64,000 nt of DNA from Caldimonas brevitalea (GTDB lineage: Bacteria > Pseudomonadota > Gammaproteobacteria > Burkholderiales > Burkholderiaceae_C), in NCBI RefSeq assembly GCF_001017435.1, contig NZ_CP011371.1, positions 1,550,001-1,614,000 on the forward strand, read 5' to 3'. The notes under the pieces are model-generated. The model saw only the letters and a list, made by a program, of their open reading frames with translations. It made no database searches and had not been told where the DNA came from. How positions within the stretch are numbered: the first letter of the stretch is position 1; every line of letters starts with the position of its first letter. Of this stretch, positions 57,559 through 64,000 are shown piece after piece. The translations under genes were made by a program, and so were the position numbers.

Positions 57559-59079
<1,521 letters not shown>

Positions 59080-59186
59080 CCTGATCTCCTCGCTGCAGGC
59101 CCCCGCTGTTGTGTAACGGCGGGAAGCACCGGGAAGGGCCCCGGCGACCGTGCCGCGGTGACCGTGCCGCGGTCAGCAAGACAAGG

Positions 59187-59202
59187 TGCGAAGGGCGTGC
59201 CA
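59187..59202 (-). promoter_or_regulatory. Sigma-54 (-24/-12) promoter
   Basis: Minus strand reads TGGCACG-CCCT-TCGCA, matching TGGCACG-N4-TTGCW with one mismatch in the -12 element and the invariant GG/GC spacing kept. About 108 bp before the aldehyde dehydrogenase start, in the correct orientation. Confidence 0.75.
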
Positions 59203-59239
59203 GGTGTCGTCCCGGGCCCAAGGCCGGGCCGGGACACCT
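59202..59239. repeat. Imperfect inverted repeat beside the sigma-54 promoter
   Basis: AGGTGTC (59202-59208) and GACACCT (59233-59239) are exact inverted arms with further GC-rich pairing inside. Lies immediately upstream of the -24 element, so it may be an activator or repressor site, or a hairpin. Confidence 0.35.
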
Positions 59240-59386
59240 CCTGCAGCGGGTTTACCCGGGCAGGCGCGGGGAGGACGTTCCATTTCGGCACAGTCCCCAC
59301 GGGGCATGTGAGATTGCCTGGTACACCCGCGCCGTGTAGCGCCCCCGGTAGCATTCACCGCTGCATCTCTCGTCAGGTGAGTGTCG

Positions 59387-59857
59387 ATGTCACTGCCCTC
59401 TCCGAACGTTCCGCTGGTGGCGCTGCTGCCGGCCGTGGCTGCCGATAGCGAGTGCTTGTATGGATTGATGGACGAGACGATGCGAGGCCACGTCGAAGCG
59501 ACGTGGGGACACTGGAACGAAGCGGCGATGCGGCAGTTCCTGCGCAGCGCCTTGCGTGGCCGCGGCGTGTGGTTGATCCGGTTGTTGGCCCGCGATCTAC
59601 CGCCCGTCGGGGCCTTGATGGTGTCGCGTCTGCCGCGGCAGGTGCGCCTCGAGCAGTTGTTCATCGCGCCCGCTTTCCAGCGGCGCGGCATCGGCACCAT
59701 GGTGTTGCGCTCGCTGCTGGACGAGGCACGGGCGCAGCAGGTGCCGCTGCACTTGAGCGTGCTGAAGACCCACCCGGGCCGAGCCTGGTACGAGCGGCTG
59801 GGGCTGCGGGTGGTCGACGAGACGCCGGAGCGGTATGTGTTGGAGTGGCGCCCCTGA
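59387..59857 (+). CDS. GNAT-family N-acetyltransferase
   Basis: 156 residues from ATG 59387 behind AGGTGAG. GNAT fold with acetyl-CoA loop APAFQRRGIGTMVLRSLLDEA near 100-120 (Q/RxxGxG/A), and C-terminal HPGRAWYERLGLRVVDETPERYVLEW. Acceptor unknown; small-molecule or peptide amine possible. Divergent from the aldehyde dehydrogenase with about 307 bp between, which holds the sigma-54 promoter. Confidence 0.88.
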   Translation: MSLPSPNVPLVALLPAVAADSECLYGLMDETMRGHVEATWGHWNEAAMRQFLRSALRGRGVWLIRLLARDLPPVGALMVSRLPRQVRLEQLFIAPAFQRRGIGTMVLRSLLDEARAQQVPLHLSVLKTHPGRAWYERLGLRVVDETPERYVLEWRP

Positions 59858-59875
59858 GGCCGCCGGAGCCGCTTG

Positions 59876-60364
59876 TCAGCTGGCCAGCACAGGGGCGGCC
59901 GGTTCTGCCGCCCGCTGCGGCGGCTGCGGCGGGTCTTCGCGCACGTAGGTGTCGCCGGCGCAGCCTTTCTGCGCATGCAGGCGGGCGCGCACCGGGTCGA
60001 CCGTCTCGAGTTTCACGTCTTCGTCATAGGCGTACAGCACGAGGGCCGAGCCGTTGGCGAGGTGCAGCATGACGTCGCCGTTGACGAGCGGTTCGGCCAA
60101 TTCGACGGTCTGTCCGGCCAGCTCTTCGCACAGGCGCCGGCGCTGCTGGTTGCGCTGGCGCTGGCGTGCGATCTCCTGCTCTTGCTTGCGCGGCTCCAGC
60201 GCAGCCTCGGCCGCCGCCAGCAGCCGCTCGAGCTCGTCTTTCCAGTCCGCCAGCACATCGGCACGGAAGCGCGCCGGCGCCTTGGCCAGTTCTTCACTCA
60301 ACTGCAGCCGGCCTTCGCCGGATTCCCAGTCCACCGTCAGTGCGGCAGGCACCACAACGCTCAT
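59876..60364 (-). CDS. Hypothetical coiled-coil protein
   Basis: 162 residues from ATG 60364 (a GTG 9 bp earlier is less likely). Two or three beta strands at the start (SVVVPAALTVDWESGEGRLQL), a long helical region at about 25-85 rich in Ala, Glu, Arg and Gln that should form a coiled coil, then beta segments (GDVMLHLANGSALVLYAYDEDVKLETV) and a Pro/Ala tail. No signal peptide. Not recognised. Converges with the GNAT gene, 18 bp apart. Confidence 0.65.
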   Translation of the reverse strand: MSVVVPAALTVDWESGEGRLQLSEELAKAPARFRADVLADWKDELERLLAAAEAALEPRKQEQEIARQRQRNQQRRRLCEELAGQTVELAEPLVNGDVMLHLANGSALVLYAYDEDVKLETVDPVRARLHAQKGCAGDTYVREDPPQPPQRAAEPAAPVLAS

Positions 60365-60529
60365 CTCGACCACTCTTCCCGGCGCATCGGGCGCCTTTGC
60401 CGCAAGTCTAGGCAGCCGGGGCGGTCGCGATCAGCCGAACAGCCGGGCCGCCGCGCCGCACTTCGGTGTTTTGCACGCGTCGCGCGGCTGGGCGGACTGC
60501 GCACCGTTCTTGCTTGCCGGCGAGCCGGT

Positions 60530-61465
60530 ATGAGTGGCACCTACATCGGCATTTCCGGCTGGCGCTACGACGGCTGGCGCGGCGTGTTCTATCCCCAGGG
60601 CCTGGCGCAGCGTCATGAGTTGCACTATGCGTCGCGGGCGCTGCAGAGCATCGAGATCAACGGCTCGTTCTATTCGCTGCAACGGCCCGAGCTGTATGCG
60701 CAGTGGTATCAGGAGACACCCCGGGGGTTCGTGTTCAGCGTCAAAGGGCCGCGCTATCTCACACACGTCAAGCGGCTCAAGAACCTGGAGCAGCCGATCG
60801 CCAACTTTTTCGCGTCCGGCATGTTCGAGCTGCGTGAAAAGCTCGGTCCCTTCCTGTGGCAGTTCCCGCCCAGCTTCGCCTTCGACGCCGAGCGCTTCGA
60901 CGCCTTCTTGGCGCTGTTGCCGCGCACCAGCTGCCAGGCACGGGCGCTGGCAAGTGGTCGCGAGGCCTGGATGCACGAGCGCGAGAGCCTGCCGCCGGAC
61001 GACGCCGAGTGGCCGCTGCGGCACGCCGTGGAGATCCGTCACGACAGCTTTCTCGACCCGTCTTTCGTCACATTGCTGCGCCGCCACAACGTCGCGCTGG
61101 TGGTGGCGGACACCGCGGGGCGGTGGCCCTACCGGGAGGACCTCACCGCCGATTTCGTCTATGTGCGGCTGCACGGCGACGAGGAACTGTACGCGAGCGG
61201 GTACAGCGAGGCGGCTTTGCAGCGCTGGGCCGAACGCATCCGCACATGGGGCGCCGGTGGCCAGGTGGACGACGCGCGGCTGATCTCGCCCGAGCCGCCG
61301 CCGGCTCGCTCGGAGCGCGACGTCTACTGCTATTTCGACAACGACATCAAGGTGCACGCGCCTTTCGATGCCGCCCGTTTGCGCAGCTTGCTCGGACTGC
61401 CAGGCGCGCCGGTGGAACCCGGCGCGCCCGGCTATCCTGCCGAGCTGTCTGCCGCGGGCGGGTGA
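60530..61465 (+). CDS. DUF72 (YecE-like) protein
   Basis: 311 residues from ATG 60530. TIM-barrel-like DUF72 family: IGISGWRYDGWRGVFYP, EINGSFYSLQRPELYAQWYQETP, FSVKGPRYLTHVKRLK, GPFLWQFPPSF, AVEIRHDSFLD, VYVRLHGDEELY, and YCYFDNDIKVHAPFDA. Cytoplasmic; biochemical function unknown. Longer than E. coli YecE (272 residues) by an insertion around 140-160. Confidence 0.88.
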   Translation: MSGTYIGISGWRYDGWRGVFYPQGLAQRHELHYASRALQSIEINGSFYSLQRPELYAQWYQETPRGFVFSVKGPRYLTHVKRLKNLEQPIANFFASGMFELREKLGPFLWQFPPSFAFDAERFDAFLALLPRTSCQARALASGREAWMHERESLPPDDAEWPLRHAVEIRHDSFLDPSFVTLLRRHNVALVVADTAGRWPYREDLTADFVYVRLHGDEELYASGYSEAALQRWAERIRTWGAGGQVDDARLISPEPPPARSERDVYCYFDNDIKVHAPFDAARLRSLLGLPGAPVEPGAPGYPAELSAAGG

Positions 61466-61641
61466 AGGGGCAGGCCTTGCGGCCAGCGCTGCGGTTCAGC
61501 CGGAAGCTCGACGAGCGCTTGCGGGGCCGCCCGGGCGGCTGACGTCGACGGTGGGGCGTGCGGCAAGAAGTGCCGGCGCCGGGGGGGCGCGGCCACGGCG
61601 CGCCTTCGGCGTCGCCGTTGGGCAGCTGGCATGCAAGCTGC

Positions 61642-61667
61642 TTGTATCTTGGCAGATGTAAATACAA
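61642..61667. promoter_or_regulatory. TTGTAT...ATACAA inverted repeat before mgtC-like gene
   Basis: TTGTAT (61642-61647) and ATACAA (61662-61667) are exact inverted 6-bp arms in an A/T-rich patch inside very GC-rich DNA. Possible operator or promoter; no matching regulator gene nearby. Confidence 0.35.
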
Positions 61668-61732
61668 CCGCCATCCAAGAGGAGATGAGGCGCCCCGGCA
61701 GCCGGATGCCGCGCAAGGCGCGCCCCCGGGAC

Positions 61733-62446
61733 ATGGATCTGCCGCTCTTCCAGTACGACCCTGTCTACCAAGACATCACGCTGCGCTTGCTGTTCGCGCT
61801 CGGCATCGGCGGCGCCATCGGACTTGAGCGCAGCTACCATGGCCGCCCGGCGGGCTTCCGTACCCATGCGCTGGTCAGCCTGTCGACCTGTGTGCTGATG
61901 CTGGTCACGGTGTACCAGACGCGCTGGTTCCCGGAGGGGCCGCGCACCCATGTCACGCTCGACCCGACCCGGATGGCGCAGGGCATCATGACCGGCATCG
62001 GTTTCCTCGGCGCCGGCACCATCATGAAGGACGGGTTGTCGGTGCGCGGACTGACCACCGCCGCGTCGATCTGGATGACGGCGGCGATCGGCGTGCTGGT
62101 CGGCGTCGGCTTCTATTTCCCAGCGGTGCTCGCGACCGCGCTGACCCTGGGCACGCTGTCAGTGTTCCGCTGGATCGAAAGCCGCATGCCATCGCAGTTT
62201 CACGCCACCTTCGTGGTCCGCTTCGACCGCCGCTCCAAGATGAACGAACACGAGATGCGACAGATGCTGCAGCGCTACGGTTTCTCGGTCGCCAACATGA
62301 ACTACCGTCTCGACGCCGAAGCGGGCTTTTTCGAGTACCGCACCGTGATCCGGGCCAGCCGGGCCAGCAAGGCCGCTGCGCTGTCCGAAGGACTCAACTC
62401 GCTCGAGAACGTGCGCGAGTTTCGCGTGTTGCCGCTCGGCGACTGA
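61733..62446 (+). CDS. MgtC/SapB-family membrane protein
   Basis: 237 residues from ATG 61733; upstream in-frame starts at 61631 and 61685 are possible but lack a spaced ribosome site. Four or five hydrophobic segments with the family signature GGAIGLERSYHGRPAGFRTHALVSL, QGIMTGIGFLGAGTIM, VRGLTTAASIWMTAAIGVLVG. A C-terminal ACT-like domain of about 70 residues (FHATFVVRFDRRSKMNEHEMRQML) follows, as in MgtC. Family members affect growth at low magnesium and survival in hosts or acid. No riboswitch-like leader seen. Confidence 0.9.
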   Translation: MDLPLFQYDPVYQDITLRLLFALGIGGAIGLERSYHGRPAGFRTHALVSLSTCVLMLVTVYQTRWFPEGPRTHVTLDPTRMAQGIMTGIGFLGAGTIMKDGLSVRGLTTAASIWMTAAIGVLVGVGFYFPAVLATALTLGTLSVFRWIESRMPSQFHATFVVRFDRRSKMNEHEMRQMLQRYGFSVANMNYRLDAEAGFFEYRTVIRASRASKAAALSEGLNSLENVREFRVLPLGD

Positions 62447-62557
62447 AGCCGGTCACCGCCGCGGCGCCCGGCTTGCACCGACCCCGCTTCGTGCTACGGT
62501 GCAGGCAGCGGACCGCGCCGGCGGTCCCACACACACCAACAAACAAGGGAACACCAC

Positions 62558-63352
62558 ATGATGGCTCGATTGCTTCCTGTCCTCGCTGCCGCCCTTGCCC
62601 TGAGCGGCTGCGCTTCCTGGCTCACCCGCGGCGATGCTGTGCCTGTGCACCAGGTGCCCGCCGGTGCGGTGCCGGCCGCGCGGTTTGCCGGCACCCTGCC
62701 CTGTGCCGACTGTGCCGGCGTCAGGACCGACGTGCAGCTCTTTGTGGACGCGAACGGCGCGCCGACCACCTACAGCCTGCTGCAAACCTTTCTCGGCGCG
62801 AGCGCCGGTAACCGGCCGGCGGTGGTGAAGGGCAACTGGATCGCGGCGCGCGGCTCCGCCGCCGATGCACAAGCGAGCGTTATCCATCTCGACCCCGACA
62901 ACGCCGAGCGGGCCCGCGGCTTCCGCCAGGTCGGCCCACAGGTGCTGAGGGCGCTGGACCGCGACGGCAACGACCTGCCCGGCTCTCTGCCCCGCAGCCT
63001 GGTGCGGGTGCCCGACGACGTCCCGCAGACCGCCGTGGTGCTGACCTATGCCGACCGCGGCAGCGAAGCGCCGGCGCAGGCCGATCAGCAAGTGGTGTTG
63101 CTGCTCGCCAGCCAGCCCACCAGCGGCTTCCGCTGGGTGGTCGCGCCTGACCGGGTGGGCGCACTGGTGGCTCAGGGCGAGCCGATGCATGTGGCGGACC
63201 CGACGCCCAACGCGCCGGGGCTGGACATGTTCCGCTTCAAGGCGGCCGGCATTGGAAGGCAGGTGATCCGGGCCGAATACCGTGCCATGGGTGCCGACCC
63301 CACCGCGAAGGCCGCCGACACCGTCAGCTTCGACATCGTCGTTGTGTACTGA
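62558..63352 (+). CDS. NlpE-type lipoprotein fused to chagasin-like inhibitor domain
   Basis: 264 residues behind AAGGGA. Signal peptide with lipobox LSGC (Cys near 18). Residues about 40-150 match NlpE/copper resistance proteins (FAGTLPCADCAGVRTDVQLFVD with the CxxC pair, GNWIAARG). Residues about 165-264 look like a chagasin/I42 cysteine-protease inhibitor domain (QQVVLLLASQPTSGFRWVVAPD, PGLDMFRFKAAGIGRQVIRAEYR): the NPTTGY-type loop reads QPTSGF and the RPW loop is altered. Periplasmic or outer-membrane anchored. Likely part of envelope copper or stress response; fusion partner function is inferred. Confidence 0.85.
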   Translation: MMARLLPVLAAALALSGCASWLTRGDAVPVHQVPAGAVPAARFAGTLPCADCAGVRTDVQLFVDANGAPTTYSLLQTFLGASAGNRPAVVKGNWIAARGSAADAQASVIHLDPDNAERARGFRQVGPQVLRALDRDGNDLPGSLPRSLVRVPDDVPQTAVVLTYADRGSEAPAQADQQVVLLLASQPTSGFRWVVAPDRVGALVAQGEPMHVADPTPNAPGLDMFRFKAAGIGRQVIRAEYRAMGADPTAKAADTVSFDIVVVY

Positions 63353-63408
63353 CGCGTACGCCGTCGCCTACACGTCGTCAAGGCGGCCGCGCTACCGGCC
63401 GCGCCGGC

Positions 63409-64000
63409 TCAGCCCAGGCGGGCGCGGTGCCGTGCGATCTGGGCCCGCACCTGGTCCGGCGCGGTGCCGCCGAGGATGTTGCGGGCGTTCAGCGAGCCCC
63501 GCAGCGACAGCACCTGGTAGACGTCGTCGCCCACCAGCGGCGAGAACGCTTGCAGCGTGGCCAGCGGCAGTTCGGACAGGTCGACTCCTTGTTGCAGCGC
63601 GCTCTTGACCGCATGGGCCACCACCTCGTGGGCGTCCCGGAACGGCAGGCCCTTCTTGACCAGGTAATCGGCCAGGTCGGTCGCCGTGGCATAACCGCGC
63701 AGGGCGGCGCGCTCCATCGCCTCGGGCTTGACGCGGATGCCGCCCACCATCTCGGCGAAGATGCGCAGTGTGTCCTTCAGCGTGTCGACGGTGTCGAATA
63801 GCGGTTCCTTGTCTTCCTGGTTGTCCTTGTTGTAGGCGAGCGGCTGGCCTTTCATCAGCGTGATCAGCCCCATCAGGTGGCCGACCACCCGGCCGGTCTT
63901 GCCACGCGCCAGCTCGGGCACGTCCGGGTTCTTCTTCTGCGGCATGATGGACGAGCCGGTGCAGAAGCGGTCGGCGATGTCGATGAAGCCGAAGCTCTGG
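63409..64000 (-). CDS. argH: Argininosuccinate lyase, N-terminus beyond window
   Basis: About 197 C-terminal codons of the usual 460-470 are visible; the frame remains open at the window end, on the minus strand. It contains the fumarase/aspartase superfamily signature [20 protein letters not shown] with catalytic Ser-loop, then [30 protein letters not shown] and the C-terminal helices with [23 protein letters not shown]. Cleaves argininosuccinate to arginine and fumarate, last step of arginine synthesis. Confidence 0.97.
   Translation of the reverse strand, partial: QSFGFIDIADRFCTGSSIMPQKKNPDVPELARGKTGRVVGHLMGLITLMKGQPLAYNKDNQEDKEPLFDTVDTLKDTLRIFAEMVGGIRVKPEAMERAALRGYATATDLADYLVKKGLPFRDAHEVVAHAVKSALQQGVDLSELPLATLQAFSPLVGDDVYQVLSLRGSLNARNILGGTAPDQVRAQIARHRARLG

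Overview
The window is one contiguous, very GC-rich stretch of bacterial chromosome. Family content and gene order (serS next to tRNA-Ser, divergent trxB and a CRP-type regulator, ftsK-lolA, metG facing apbC, DUF3717/DUF1289 protein behind trpS, C-terminally extended TrpRS, DinB with a lineage insertion) point to a betaproteobacterium of the order Burkholderiales, probably in or near the Rubrivivax/Leptothrix/Caldimonas group. That placement is inferred from protein resemblance, not from a search. Both ends cut genes: serS on the left and argH on the right.

Layout. (1) 1-1420: end of serS, tRNA-Ser(CGA) and its terminator. (2) 1712-13768: an orphan type VI secretion effector island made of a 786-residue protein with a catalytically degenerate Hint domain, a small lipoprotein, VgrG, a 1644-residue RHS effector and a low-GC gene that overlaps the RHS stop and is the likely immunity gene. 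No structural T6SS genes are present. (3) 13808-20603: an orphan fragment-like molybdopterin-oxidoreductase relative, a QseBC/PmrAB-type two-component pair, an XdhC-family protein, and a Spy/CpxP-like periplasmic protein followed by a second (Cpx-like) two-component pair. (4) 20572-36919: housekeeping block (DUF3717/DUF1289, trpS, purN, RsmB-type methyltransferase, desaturase, rpmG-rpmB, trxB, CRP-type regulator, ftsK, lolA, metG, apbC, Mpo1-like protein, dcd). (5) 37104-45719: small and accessory genes, including a DUF2243 membrane protein with a fresh 69-bp tandem duplication, a CPBP protease, an AraC regulator divergent from a secreted GH81 beta-1,3-glucanase, SOS-boxed dinB, and an ACT-domain protein. 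(6) 46213-50914: a type I secretion operon (ABC transporter, a 47-codon ORF not listed by usual length cut-offs, membrane fusion protein, RTX substrate). (7) 51287-63352: MscS channel, small zinc-ribbon protein, VOC protein, type-B carboxylesterase lipoprotein, a sigma-54 activator with its likely target operon (aldehyde dehydrogenase plus DUF779), GNAT, DUF72, MgtC-family and an NlpE/chagasin fusion lipoprotein. (8) argH to the window end.

Regulatory signals read directly from the DNA include a perfect CRP-type palindrome between trxB and the CRP-family gene, a LexA box overlapping the dinB promoter, a -24/-12 promoter in front of the aldehyde dehydrogenase, and a PmrA/QseB-like box in front of the first two-component system. 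The most novel-looking material is the degenerate-Hint protein, the unassigned RHS C-terminal toxin with its partner, and the tiny ORF interlocked between the type I secretion genes.
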